64,000 nucleotides of DNA from Ashinkailepas kermadecensis (lineage: Eukaryota; Arthropoda; Thecostraca; Neolepadidae). The DNA lies in NCBI GenBank assembly GCA_034440615.1, contig JAOTOM010002292.1, positions 33,318 through 97,317 of the forward strand. Reading direction: 5' to 3'. Positions 44,404-56,640 of the stretch are shown here, in pieces; position 1 is the first letter of the stretch, and each line of letters starts with the position of its first letter. Under the pieces are notes generated by a model that saw only the letters and a program-made list of their open reading frames with translations, did not search any database and was not told the DNA's origin. Both the position numbers and the translations under genes were made by a program.

Positions 44404-47177
44404 CAGAGTGGGAAACTTACTTTCCGGGTTGGGAGTTGGAGTGCGTACCAATTTCTTCCGGAGTGCATTTTCATGGACATTTTTATGCATGGAATCTGTT
44501 TACCAGTAACCAACCGGAAAAACCTAAATCAGTACCTACATAATATGCATAAGTAATATCATTCTCATTTTTGGTCAAATCAAATGCCAAAACATACGAA
44601 CAAAGAAGTGAACAATGGATGGCACCGCCCGGCAGTGACCCGTAATAATCGGCACTGTTTTGTTTCTTATAACTCACAGGAGAAATGTGTTTCCTTTCAC
44701 TGTTGGTCTCAGTACAAGGCTAGCCATATGAAAAACAAACAAAAATACTTCACCCTCAGCTCAGAGAGCATACCTACCTACGCAGCCAATTTCCCACGTA
44801 ATACGGACGCAACTCTGCTACAGCACACGCCACAGTTGGATGTGATCAGAGCAAAGGATCAGTCAAGGTCTTGTGTTTACTGTTAACTTGTGTGGACACT
44901 GTTAACCATGTGTTCAAAGTTGCTAATGGTTATGACATACAAAATACCTTGCATTGATTGGTTGACAGACAGATTTCAGAACAGAAAATGCTAATGCAGC
45001 CAATTCTGATCGGTGGCCTCCGGTACTCTGGAGACGTCTCTTAAAATTGTTAAAGTTTCCCACTACAGGGTGGCAGAAACACAGGTATTCCGAGACTTGG
45101 CTCCAGAGCCGGAGAACAGTTCTCAGTGTGCATGTGCATCATCTTGCAAGTTGCTGTTGGCGCGTTGTTGGCAATTCCGGTGGTTGAGATTGATGGAGTG
45201 TGTGAAGCTGTGGTCCAGCTGCTGACTGCTACAAAATGTGATTAGTTTGAGTGGTGACCGTAAGTGGAATAACCAGCATTTTTTTGGGTGTCGTTCTGGG
45301 TTTGTTTTTATTGATATCTTTGTTCCCACATTTGTGTCGGAGTACATGTGAAGCCTATCCTATCCAGTATGAACCCGGAGTGCAAGAATATTTTCAGAGA
45401 TAAGATCTCTTAAGAAGTGCCTTAATTCCCACCCTGACCTCTGGAGACCGCAAGGATGATGCAATTGGCTTCGTCAATGTGTTAGCATGGTAGTCCTAAT
45501 GTGAATGTGATGTATGCATGCAATGGAAATGAATTTTCGCTCAGTAGTCCACTAACAAAAAACATTTGTTATAAGTGAATGAACAGGTACAGAGCATTCA
45601 GGAAATTATTTTGGTGATCCAGCAATGCCAATGTTGGGGACTTCCAAGACAATAGAGTAGGTAGGTACCTAGGGACAGGATGGGAATCAGGGCACTTTTT
45701 AAGAGATTGTATCTCTGAAAACATTTTTGCACTCCAGGTTCATACTAGATAGGATGGGCTTCACATGTACTCCGACACAAATGTGGGAACAAAGATATCA
45801 ATAAAAACCAACACAGAATGACTCCCCAAAAATTGGTAAATATCAAGTTCAAGGTAAAATGTGATTTTTTGGATTTTTGTTGTTGTAATGGTATGCTTTC
45901 TGACATGATGAAGATTATGCGGTCACTCATTTTCACAGCAAATGATTACTTTTAAGTCAACTGCAGTCGATACAACTGATGACGTCATAGGCACAGGTCT
46001 GCAACTTTTAGCCCCAATGCTTTGAGAAGGTTTGTCTATGGACTACTAAATAAATAAATCAGAATAAATAAAATAACTTAACCTAACCTAACAGGAAAAC
46101 CAGTATATGCAATATGCTATATTTGTAGAGTGATGATTTTGCTAGTGTATTTCTTTGCCAACTGAAAAGTAATCATTTGCAGAGAAAAGGAGTAGTCGCA
46201 ACATAATTTCCACGTTCAAATACCCCATATTAAAAAAATCCCAAGTCACATTTTAGCTTGATCTTGATATATACCCAAAAAGGTTATTCCACTTAAGTCA
46301 CCACTCAAACTAACCACTTTCTGTAGCAGTCAGCAACCAGACTGCAGCTTTGCACACTCCTATCAATCTCAACCATTGGTATTGCAGACAATAATGCACC
46401 AACAACACTTGCAAGATGGTGAGCATGCACACTGAGTACAATGTTCTCTGGGTTTCAAGCTGCAACTCTGAAAACCTGTGTTCTTGCCACCCATATAGTG
46501 GGAAAATTTGACAGTTTCCAGAGATGTCCTACAGAATCCTGCAGGCTGCCAATCAGAATTGGCTGTGTTAAAATTTTATGTTCGGAAATCTGTCTGTCAG
46601 CTCATCAATGCAAGGTATTTTTTATATGACATCATAGCCATTAGCAACTTTGAACACATAGTCAACAGTGGTATACTGCAAACACAAGATATTGACTGAT
46701 CCTTTGCTTTGCGCACCTTTATCACATCCGACTGGAGTGTGTGGTAGCGGAGTTGCGTTCATATTACATAGAAAATTGGCTGAGTAGGTAGGTATGCACT
46801 CTAAGCTGAGGGTGAAGTGTGAATCATTTTTGTTTGTTTTTTTATATGGCTAGCCTTGTACTGAGACCAACAATGAAAGGAAAGTACATTGCTCCTGTGA
46901 GTTATGAGAGACAACAGTGCTATTTATCACGAGTTGCTGCCTGGTGGTGCCATCAATTATTCACTTCTTTGTTCCTATGTTTTGACATTTCATTTGACCA
47001 AAAATGACTATGCATATTACTTATGCATGTTATGTACGTACTGATTACATAGGTTTTTCTGGTTCGTTACTGGTGAACAGATTCCATGCATAAAAAAATT
47101 ATGTCCATGAAAATGTACTCTGGAAGAAGTTGGTATGCACTCTTACTCCCAACCCGGAAAGTAAGTTTCCCACTCTG
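44404..47177. mobile_element. foldback element with ~0.95-kb arms
   Basis: Left arm 44404 to about 45415 is the inverse of about 45680-47177. The outermost 33 bp are identical, beginning CAGAGTGGGAAACTTACTTT. The arms enclose roughly 260 bp of unrelated sequence. The right arm carries a MITE (45835-46275) missing from the left arm. The flanks acctctga and cctaggaa do not give a clear target duplication. CAG ends suggest a hAT-mobilised foldback, but that is inference. Confidence 0.8.
45835..46275. mobile_element. TTAGG-type MITE with empty site in the opposite arm
   Basis: 441 bp with ends GGTAAATATCAAGTTCAAGG and, inverted, GGTATATATCAAGATCAAGC. The flanking 8-mers are caaaaatt and caaaaagg. 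The left foldback arm at about 45262-45300 shows the unoccupied site (aaccagcatttttttgggtg). The centre holds a CCTAACCTAAC tract and 'aactgaaaagtaatcatttg'. Related to 16470-17125. Confidence 0.8.
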
Positions 47178-47732
47178 CCTAGGAAGGTGCATAGGTATGT
47201 AGGGGGTCTGAGGTGATTGAAGAGGGGGGTAATTGTACTGTGTTTACCAAATGCCAAAATTAACATGCTATACTTATTCAAATGGTTCCTTTCTACGAAA
47301 ATCCCCTAACCACTCGCAAAGAACAAGTTTAAAACAATTATGTTGTTATGGTGTGCCATATTTCAAACATGAGAATGTGGTGCAGGATTACTTTACTGTA
47401 GCTGTTGTGGCACAAGTTATTAGTAGCACTAAAAAATACAGGTGTGATTGAAATAAAATTATCTGAAGTCACTTCCTTATGGTTTTCATATGCTGACTGC
47501 TCTTGGAAACCTGAAAATGGTGCCTGTGAACTTTGCTAACTCCATAAACAAAGAAGTGGTATAACTATGTGATTGGACATTCATATTTTGGTAGAGAAAG
47601 GTCCATTGTTTATGAATACTGTCATCTTTTTGTTATTTACATGCTGAATGTAACATGTCCAAAGGTAGGTGTTTGGAAATGGAACATGTTTGGATTCCCC
47701 TGCTTCACCTAGGTGGATATGGTAATCTTCAA
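47178..47732. other. no recognisable gene
   Basis: AT-rich spacer, nothing supported. Confidence 0.4.
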
Positions 47733-48085
47733 GTATTACCCCTTGCACTTTATTTATATCAACAATGTACCTAGGTCACAGACAGCTGACTGCCTGTCAG
47801 CTGTTCATGGCATCACTCAAAGTATGGGTAAAAACCTCCAGCTTGGTTCACTGAATGAACCCAGGAGCATTATATTAAGTCAGGTTATGTTATGTTCAGT
47901 TGTTCTGCTGACTCCCCTTAATAAGTACCAGATCAACCCCTTCAAACTATCCATGGTGATCCCCAGGTTCATCCAGTGATTTTGGCTGGAGGTTTTTCTC
48001 CATACTTGGAGTGATGTCACCAATAGGTGACTAGCAGTCAGCTGACATTGACTAAGATTATGAGGGGTAATACATGAAGAATACC
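47733..48085. repeat. imperfect inverted repeat, ~160-bp arms
   Basis: 'aagtattacccc', 'cagctgactgc', 'catcactc', 'aagtatgg' and 'aaaaacctccagc' in the left arm recur inverted in the right arm, around a centre near 47910. A MITE-like foldback. Confidence 0.7.
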
Positions 48086-48370
48086 AGTAGGTACTATGCC
48101 CAAGGCTATAGAACACAGGTAGAAAGCTCCTCTTCCCAAAAATGGAGAATCTTGAGCCAACCAATCAGCATTTAACAACCTCTGCCAATAGTGACAATAG
48201 TAAAGGCCATAGAGCAAAACTCGTGGAAGCCATTATTCATATATTATTTCATTCTTTGTGCTCATTTTCTACAAAGGCATTCTTGATATTTTAATATTCG
48301 TCTTGAATACAACTTTATAACAAAGTCACCTCTAATAGGGCACAAAATTGGTTATTTGTGTGTGTGTCAC

Positions 48371-48991
<621 letters not shown>

Positions 48992-49049
48992 CAGCCAATG
49001 CCAGGGTAGGTAGACTCTGCCATGAGTCATCATGGCATCATCATCATAA

Positions 49050-49590
49050 AGTCATTATGGTAAAATGTTCTTAGTGGAGTCCCCCAGTGGTTAGTACTGG
49101 GGCCACTATTGTTCATTATATTTGTAAATAACATTGAAAGCAGCCTAAGCCATGAGGTTTTGAAATTTGCAGATGAATAGAGTACAACAGAGTAGAGTAC
49201 AACGAATAGAGTACAACAGAGGGCAACAAAAATGGTTAATGGTATAAGCAACCTGGCATATGAGAAAAGATTGAAGAAATTGAATATGTTTTCACTTAGA
49301 TATAGAAGGCTGGAGGAAATCTCATCGAGGTCTTTCAATTTGTTCATGGTCAGGAACAGGGATATCTCAGGGAAATGTTTGAATTTAACAGAAATGATTA
49401 TTAGAGGTCATCAAATACAAACAATTAGAGATCCTAAATTAAAAATTAAAGTTTATCACAGCAGGACGACAAGGTTAACACAGTCTTTATTTACCAACAG
49501 GGTAGTAGAACACTGAAACCAGCTGCCAGAAACCATTGTCAGTAGCGGCACACTGAACATCTTTAAAAACAGCATAGACTCTTCAGATCT
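49050..49590 (+). pseudogene. CR1-like LINE fragment (group A)
   Basis: RT remnants with an internal deletion: SGVPQ...GPLLFIIFVNNIES at 49070-49140 jumps to the C-terminal region EKRLKKLNMFSLRYRRL at about 49262 and SLFTNRVVEH near 49485, as in the copy at 751-3126. Confidence 0.85.
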
Positions 49591-49860
49591 ATAGAATGCT
49601 CCAATTCTACATTTTGTTCCATGCTTCAGAATGCTATCTAACCACGAGGATTCTACTCCTTCATTATCTACACTATCCTCTATGGAATGACTTTTCATTA
49701 CTTGTCTGACATACAAGAGTATCCCCCTCCTATCCCTGCCTTCCTTTGATTAGCTTTTCAACGAACATATATGCATGCAGTTCCACAATTTTGTTCCTAA
49801 CCCTTCTCGCATTGACATAAAAGCATGATACACTATTCCTTTCCTTGCTTGCAATATTTC
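49591..49860 (-). pseudogene. CR1 endonuclease fragment, minus strand (group A)
   Basis: Minus strand reads RQVMKSHSIEDSVDNEGVES, homologous to the endonuclease of the plus-strand copy at about 62020-62090, and then the ORF2 N-terminal region with frameshifts. Confidence 0.75.
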
Positions 49861-50039
49861 TAACAGAGTGCAACACTTTTGTCTCATTTGATAGCTGCTA
49901 AATTTATGTCCTGTTAAAAAACCACTGCTGCCAAGTTCAGTTCTGTGTTGCATGCAGTTTGGAATTTGGAAGGTGGCCGGCATCACTGCTCCCGATCAGG
50001 CTCCCCTGGCCTTAAGCCTCTTGACTTCCTAAACTCTTG

Positions 50040-51430
50040 TTTTTTTTTGCATTTGGTGTGTGTATTCTATATTCAATAGACAAGTTAGAGAGAGTGCAGC
50101 ACAAAGGAACTAGACTCATCAGTGGAATATGTAACTTAGAATATGGAGAAAGGCTTGTGGCATTAGATATGTACTCACTCAAGTATAGGAGATTAAGGGG
50201 GGACATAATATAAACGTACAAAATTGTTACAGGACTAGATCAGGTCAATTTAAATGGTGCTCTTCAGTTTAGAGTATCACATAGGGGTCATCAATTCAGG
50301 TTAAACAAGTTGAGGTGTAGGACAGTTAAGCGTCAACAGGTCTTCAGTCAAAGGGTTGCTGATCAGTGTAATGAGCTGCCTGCTGATGTTGTGGGGAGTT
50401 CCTCATTGAATGTATTTAAAAGTAGGGTGCATAATTTTTTTAGACAGGAAAATCTTGTTCTTGAGTTCTAATCTGTGATGGACAAGGTGAGATTTATGTC
50501 AAGTAAGTGTGCACGGCACAGACCCCTTTAAGCAGGCATGGATGCAGTTTGAAAATTATTGATAAGGCATTCAATCCACATTTGTTATGAGTGATCAGGG
50601 GAATAAGGCTGGAAAGCTAGGGTAGATAGGCATTGATAGGTGTGTGGGATATTGGAAAACTGGTTCTTCAGGATGTGGGATGGTTGGGGAGGGTCTTTTT
50701 ACCAGGCTTATATTATCTTCCATTTACAGACTTGATGGGCCTTTGGGTCTCTTATTAAGTCTAAATTCTGTATAACTCTATACCTAGCAGTGCATTCAGC
50801 ACCTTCCTTCAGGATGCGATACTGATGAGATTGTCTATGGTAGCACAATGGGTATAATGGGAGGAGTTTGTAATTGTTGAGTGTGTTATGCAATAGCAAG
50901 TGAGTCTCTTATTAAGTCTAAACACTTTAAAACTTTGTATACAGTGTTCCCAGCAGTGGATTCAGCACCTTCCTTCGGGATGTGATACTGATGAGATTGT
51001 CTATGGTAGCACAATGGGTATGATGGGAGGAGTTTGTAATTGTTGAGTGTGTTATGCAATAGCAAGTGTGAAGTGAGTCTCTTATCAAGTCTAAACGCTT
51101 TATAACTTGATATAGGGTGTACCTAGCAGTGGATTCAGCACCTTCCCTCGGGATGTGATACTAATGAGATTGTCTATGGTAGCACAATGGGTATGATGGG
51201 AGGAGTTTGTAATTGTTGAGTGTGTTATGCAATAGTAAGTGAATTGGTGCTCGATAGGCTGGGATATATAGCTTCCTAGGAACTTGCGATAAGGGATTGA
51301 TTGGGGTGAGAGTATGTACATTTATGGTACCTTTTCCAGATAGGCTTAACCCAGATGGGCCGCTGTGGCTCTTATTAAGCCTTAACACTTTATGACTATC
51401 TGGCTGGTCATGATTTTTTGCCTCTTGGTG
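50040..51430 (+). pseudogene. CR1-like LINE 3' part (group B) with long 3' UTR
   Basis: C-terminal RT region at 50090-50470: LVALDMYSLKYRRLRGDI, VNLNGALQFRVSHRGHQFRL, ELPADVVGSSSLNVFKS. A 3' UTR of about 950 bp follows. It has a tandemly repeated module (50748-51245) and a terminal region ending near 'cttaacactttatgac'. 5'-truncated and with stops. Confidence 0.85.
50748..51245 (+). repeat. three tandem ~165-bp modules in the group B 3' UTR
   Basis: Each starts near 'gtctcttat(t/c)aagtctaaa' (50748, about 50908, about 51076) and includes 'ttcagcaccttcc', 'gatgagattgtctatggtag' and 'tgagtgtgttatgcaatag'. Other group B copies (55620, 62910) have only one module. Confidence 0.85.
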
Positions 51431-51639
51431 CATTTCGGTGCATATTTGTCCTCAGCTGGTGTGCTCCTCATCAAAGCATTGGCTATGCTTCGCAGTCTGG
51501 CCAATATGCAACTTTGATTAAGCAAGGTTATGCACCATTGATGACTGACCAAGGAAGCAGAGCATTTGCTGTGGTCAAAAGAGCAGGCATTTAGGAAATG
51601 GAAGCATCTTAACTACCACACCAATGCTTTGACCACACA

Positions 51640-53175
51640 AATGAAGTTATATATATTATAAAGTCATAAAGTGACTTAATAGGGCTGAATCAGAGCTACA
51701 AGGGCCCAACTGGGTTAAGCCTATCTAGAAAAGATACTATAAAAGTACATGCTCTAACCCCAATCAATCCATTATCTCAAATTCCTAGGAGCTATATATC
51801 CCAGCCTATCTAGCACCATTCACCTGGTATTGCATAGCACACCCCTCAACAATTACAAACTCCTCCAATCATACCCATTGTGCTACCATAGCCAATCTTA
51901 TCAGCATCACATCTTGAAGGGAGGGGACGAGTGGTCTAGGGGTAAGATGCTCGTCTCACAATCGAAAGGTTGTGGGTTCGAGTCTCACCTGTTGCTACTC
52001 TTCGCCCGCGACCAATCGGCGTGAGAGATTGGCGATGCTACATGACTCAACGGTCGACGTGTCGTAAAGCCAATAACCAACCACATCCTGAAGGAAGGTG
52101 CTGAATCCACTGCTAGGTATACCCTATATAAAGTTATAAGGTGTTTAAACTTAATAAGAGACCGAAGTCCCATCCAGTTAAGTCTGTAAATGCAAGATAC
52201 CATAAGCCTGGTAAAAAGACCTACCCCAACCATCACCACATCCTAAAGAAACCATCCACCAACATCCCACACACTTATCAATGCCTATCTACCCTAGCTA
52301 TCCAGCCCTATTCCCTTGACCCCTCTTAACACATGTGGATTGAATGCCTTGCCAATAATTTTCAAACTGCATCCATATCTGCTTAAAGGGGTCTGTGCCG
52401 TGCACACTTACTTAGCATAAATATCACCTTGTCCATCACAGATTAGAACTCAAGAACAAGATTTTCCTGTCTAAAAAAAATTATGCACCCTACTTTTAAA
52501 TACATTCAATGAGGAACTCCCCACAACATCAGCAGGCAGCCTATTCCACTGACCAACAACCCTTTGACTGGAGACCTGTTGTTGCTTAACCGTCCTACAC
52601 CTCAAATTATCTAACTTGAATTGATGACCCCTATGTGATAGTCTAAACAAAAGAGCATCATTCAAATTGACCTGATCCAGCCCTCTAACAATTTTGTACA
52701 TTTCAATCATGTCCCCCCTTAATCTCCTATACTTGAGTGAGTACATATCTAATGCCACAAGCCTTTCTCCATTTTTAAGTTACCTATTCCACTCATAAGT
52801 CCAGTTGATTTGTGCTGCACTCTTTCTAACATATCTATATCTTTCTCAAGGTAGGGGCTCCATGCTTCTACAGAATATTCCAAGTGGGGTCGGACACATG
52901 CTAAGTACAGTTTTTTTTTCCATAACTGCATTGCTCTTATATCTCACACTTCTATTAATGAGTCCCAGCATCCTGAGTGCCCTGTTCCTAGCTGAGATAA
53001 ATTGTTTTTCTGCATTAAGGTCTTTTGAAACCAACACACCCGAAGTCCCTTTCCCCTTCGATAACATCCAGTTCCTGCCCTCCCATTGTATATTTGAAAG
53101 TCTCACCTCGAGACTACAGATGCATAACTTTACACTTATCATAGTTGAAAGACAGCTGCCATTGATCAGCCCATT
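51640..53175 (-). pseudogene. CR1-like LINE 3' part (group B), minus strand
   Basis: Inverse of the 50.0-51.4 kb copy. RT C-terminal region from 53140: KQFISARNRALRMLGLINRS, LYLACVRPHLEYSVEAWSP, ALDMYSLKYRRLRGDMIEMY, then the 3' UTR down to 'cataaagtg' near 51660. Interrupted by the SINE at 51921-52081. Confidence 0.85.
51921..52081 (+). mobile_element. tRNA-derived SINE with 13-bp TSD
   Basis: 161-bp insertion flanked by cacatcttgaagg (51908-51920) and cacatcctgaagg (52082-52094). The head carries an A-box-like gtggtctaggggt (51931-51943) and a B-box ggttcgagtct (51975-51985) with a well-paired T arm. The body ends gtgtcgtaaagccaataacc. The head is too poorly paired in the anticodon and acceptor arms to be a working tRNA gene. 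Confidence 0.88.
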
Positions 53176-54556
53176 ATTAGGGCAACTGAAAGACTAGCTG
53201 GAATTAAATTAGCTTGGTAATGTTCAGTAGACAATGCTAGAAGGTTCTTTAGTTTCTGCAAATTTAAACCTAGACAATGTAGAGTAGGGCCACTGGAGGT
53301 AGTGGTGAAATGTGTTAATGATTGTGGTATGGTTGACCCACTAAGCAAGCAAATGTGATAATTCCTTTTTTGCAAGTATAAATCAAGAACATGTAAAACC
53401 ACTGAAGGTTTTGCTATGCAAGGCTATATGTTGAATGAGTATATCACTCCTGAGGTTGCAAGATAACAGTTGCAGAAAATATCACCTAATATTTCTGCTG
53501 GACCAGATTATGTATAAATTTATATACTGTATATGTATACATATATATATATATATATATATATAGTACCAGTTTAAAAATGGGTAGTGTGAGGTGTGTA
53601 GAAAGCTACAGACCAGTCAGTTTCACCTTACTACTTTGCAAGGTACTAAAAGAACTGGAAAAGTTATAGGTTGTATTGAAACATTGTTAAGGGGAAGAAA
53701 ACAGAGTTTAGTGTCAAATGGAAACTTGATGTTAATCTGAATGGAAGGATGTTCTAGGTGAAGTGTTACAGGGCTCTGTTTGGGTCCAATTGTCATCATC
53801 TTTATGAATAGCATTGAGGCAGGGCTGAGGAATAGGATATTCAAATTTGCTGAGGAAATGAAGCCAGAATGAGTGGGTAACAATGGTGATCAGTCGAGTG
53901 ATATTCAACGAGGCTTGCAGGACCTAAGAAGTATACTGATGAAGGGCAAATGTGTTTCAACTATCATAAGTGTAAGGTTATGCACCTGGTGTCTGGAGGC
54001 GAGACATTCAGATATACAATTGGAAGTAGGGAACTTGGTGTCATAGATGAGGACAGAGGCTGAGGTGTTAGTGGATATAGGACATTTCAAATGGATATAG
54101 GATATACTTGGATATAGGGGATTAAGTGGTTAGTTAGTTAGTTATTTGGGCTTTAGGGCGCTTCGACCAGAATTGATCATTCGCGCCCAGGGGATTAAGT
54201 GGTGATATGATTTAAATGTATATGATCACTAAAAAGTTAGATAATGTCAAACTGAATGATGTTCTTTTATTTAGAGTATCACCTAGAAGTCCGTAATTCA
54301 GGTTGAACAAGTCAAATTGTGGGGCAGTTCAGCACCAACAGATTTTCAGTCAAAGGGGGGGCTGATCGATGGAATAGGCTGCCGTCTGATGTTGAGGGGA
54401 GTCCCTCAGTAAATGCATTAATACATAGTGTAAACAATTGTTTTTGGGGTTGCCAAGTTGTTTTTGTAGTCCTAATTAATGGTGAATGGGGTGAGGTGTA
54501 TGCTAGTATGCGTGCTCTGTGCAGGCCCCTTTAAGGAGGCATGGATGAAGTTTGAT
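53176..54556 (+). pseudogene. CR1-like LINE (group C), heavily decayed
   Basis: Pieces in order: a linker with GPLEVVV and ISAGPDYV (53240-53515); a short AT microsatellite (53520-53566); RT with MEGCSR...GPIVIIFMNSIEAGL and IFKFAEE (53740-53870); and a C-terminal region with LFRVSPRSP and WNRLPSDVEGSPSVNALIHS (54260-54440). Stops and frame changes throughout. The LINE-tail stub is inserted at 54131. Confidence 0.75.
54131..54188 (-). mobile_element. 58-bp LINE-tail stub with perfect 15-bp TSD
   Basis: Flanked by aggggattaagtggt at 54116-54130 and 54189-54203. On the minus strand it is a GGGCGC...GCGCCC hairpin followed by 'taaagcccaaataac' and a short TAAC/ACTA tail, the same 3' structure as the I-clade LINE end at 33479-33520. 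An extreme 5'-truncated retrotransposition product, or a minimal SINE using that LINE's tail. Confidence 0.92.
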
Positions 54557-54984
54557 AACTATTGATCAGGCATGGTTCCCCTCAACCATGCTTTAATCCA
54601 ACCTATAACTTTTCGAATAATGCCATGGTGCTGTAGTTGGTGAATTAGTCTCTTATGTGGAACTTTATCAGAAGCTTTGCTAAAATCCAAGTACACAACA
54701 TTCATCCTGCTTAGATTGTCTACTTCTTTAGTAACATACTCCATGAACTCCAATAGGTTAGTTAAACAAGATCTTCAAGATCAAAATCCATGTTGAGTAT
54801 CCCTTAAAAGATTGTCTATCAAGATGAATCTGATCGTTCTGATTAACCAGATTTTCTAGTACCTTGCCAACTATTGAGGTCAAGCTGACTTGCCTGTAGT
54901 TTCCTACACACTTCATACTTCCCTTTTTGAAAATTGGTACTACATTTGCGTTTCTCCAATCTTCAGGTACTTCGGAATATATGG
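54557..54984 (-). pseudogene. CR1 RT fragment, minus strand
   Basis: Reads SEVPEDWRNANVVPIFKKGS, NYRQVSLTSIVGKVLE, then in another frame VYLDFSKASDKVPHKRLI: the N-terminal RT blocks with at least one frame change. Confidence 0.8.
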
Positions 54985-55950
54985 ACAACGGCTTGTGGCA
55001 TTATATATGTACACACTCAAGTATAGGAGAAGGAGTATAGGAGAATAGGAGAAATATAGGAGAAGGGGGCACGTGATTGAAATGTACAAAGTTGTTAAAG
55101 GACTAGATCAGGTCAATTTGAATGGCGCTCTTCAGTTTAGAGTATCACATAGGGGTCATCAATTCAGGTTAGACAAGTTGAGATGTAGGACAGTTAAGCG
55201 ACAACAGGTCTTCAGTCAAAGGGTTGTTGATCAGTGGAATGGGCTGCCTGCTGATGTTGTGGGGAGTTCCTCACTGAATGTATTTAAAAGTAGCGTGGAT
55301 AGATTTTTTAGACAGGAAAATCCTGTTTTTGAGTTCTAATTTGTAATGGATGGGGTGAGATTTATGCTAAGTAAGTGTGCATGGTACAGACCCCTTTAAG
55401 CAGGCATGGGTGCAGTTTGAAATTTATTGATAAGGCATTCAATCAACATGTGTTAAGAGGGATCAGGGGAATAGGGCTGGATAGCTAGGGTAGAAAGGCA
55501 TTGATAGGTGTGTGGGATATTGGTGAATGGTTTCTTCAGCATGTGGTGATGGTTGGGGTGGGTCTTTTTTACCAGTCTTATGGTATCGTCCATTTACAGA
55601 CTTAAATTGATGGGCCCTTGGGTCTCTTGTTAAGTCTAAACGTTTTATAACTATATAGGGTGTACCTAGCAATGGATTCAGCACATTCCTTCAGGATGTG
55701 ATACTGATGAGATTGTCTATGGTAGCACAATGGGTATGATTGGAGGAGGTTGTAATTGTTGAGTGTGTTATGCAATATCAGGTGAATGGTGCTGGATAGG
55801 CTAGGATATATAGCTCCCTAGGAACTCGAGATAGTGGATTCATTGGGGTGAGTGTATGTACATTTATAATATCTTTTCTAGATATGCTTAACCCAGATGG
55901 GGCCCTGTGGCTCCTGTTAAGCATTAACACTCTATGACTGATGAATTTAT
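54985..55950 (+). pseudogene. CR1-like LINE 3' part (group B)
   Basis: Starts with a short 'ataggagaa' stutter (55020-55070), then MIEMYKVVKGLDQVNLNGAL, VSHRGHQFRLDKLRCRTV, NGLPADVVGSSSLNVFKSSV to the stop near 55338, and a 3' UTR with a single copy of the repeat module, ending near 'gcattaacactctatgac'. Confidence 0.85.
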
Positions 55951-56640
55951 GAGATCTCATTGAGGTCTTTCAATTTGTTCATTGTCAGGAACAGGAATAT
56001 CTCAGGACAATGTTTGAATTTAACAGAAATGATTATTAGAGGTCATCAAATACAAACAATTAGCGGTCATCGATTCAAAATGAAAGTTAATCACAGCAGG
56101 ACAAGGTTAAAACAGTCTTTCTTCACCAACAGGGTAGTAGAACACTAAAACCATCTGCCAGAAACCATTGTCAGTAGCAGCACACTGAACATCTTTAAAA
56201 GCAGCATAGACAATCATTATAAGAATAGGCTTGCTTTTTGGTATTCCAGGGAGGGCTGATCGACCGATTTGGTGGGCAACTGGTTCAGTGTGCAGAGTAC
56301 AGCCAGGAAGGGCCCTTGTGGCTCATAGTTGCAGTGATCTCTTATGTCTTTATGTTTTTAGACAGGCTTTCAAGTATTCTGAAGTAGCTGTAGGTTGATG
56401 AAATGCAAATGTAGTACCAGTTTAAAAAAAATAAAGTGTGAAGTGTGTAGAAACCTACAGAAACCTACAGTTTCACCTGAATATTTTGCAAAGTACTATA
56501 CAAACTGGTCAAGGAGAATGTTCAGACTGATCTGATGAGACATTCAGACTTATTTGATCTGGGATGTCTTGTTCAACCCACCTTCTGGAGTTCATGGAGC
56601 ATAAAGTTATAAGGTCATAAAGTGTTTAGGCTTAATAAGA
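55951..56640 (+). pseudogene. CR1-like LINE 3' end (group A) and scraps
   Basis: RSFNLFIVRNRNISGQCLNL to QSFFTNRVVEH, then the 3' end with TTATGTCTTTATG near 56340. About 56360-56640 holds shorter RT-like and tail-like scraps of other copies. Confidence 0.75.

Noticed and set aside
16600..46110. Interstitial telomere or telomere fusion
   Set aside because: The TTAGG/CCTAA tracts are short, degenerate and sit inside a repeated MITE-like framework.
51925..51995. Functional tRNA gene
   Set aside because: A and B boxes are good, but the anticodon and acceptor stems do not pair properly and the segment is flanked by SINE body and a 13-bp TSD.
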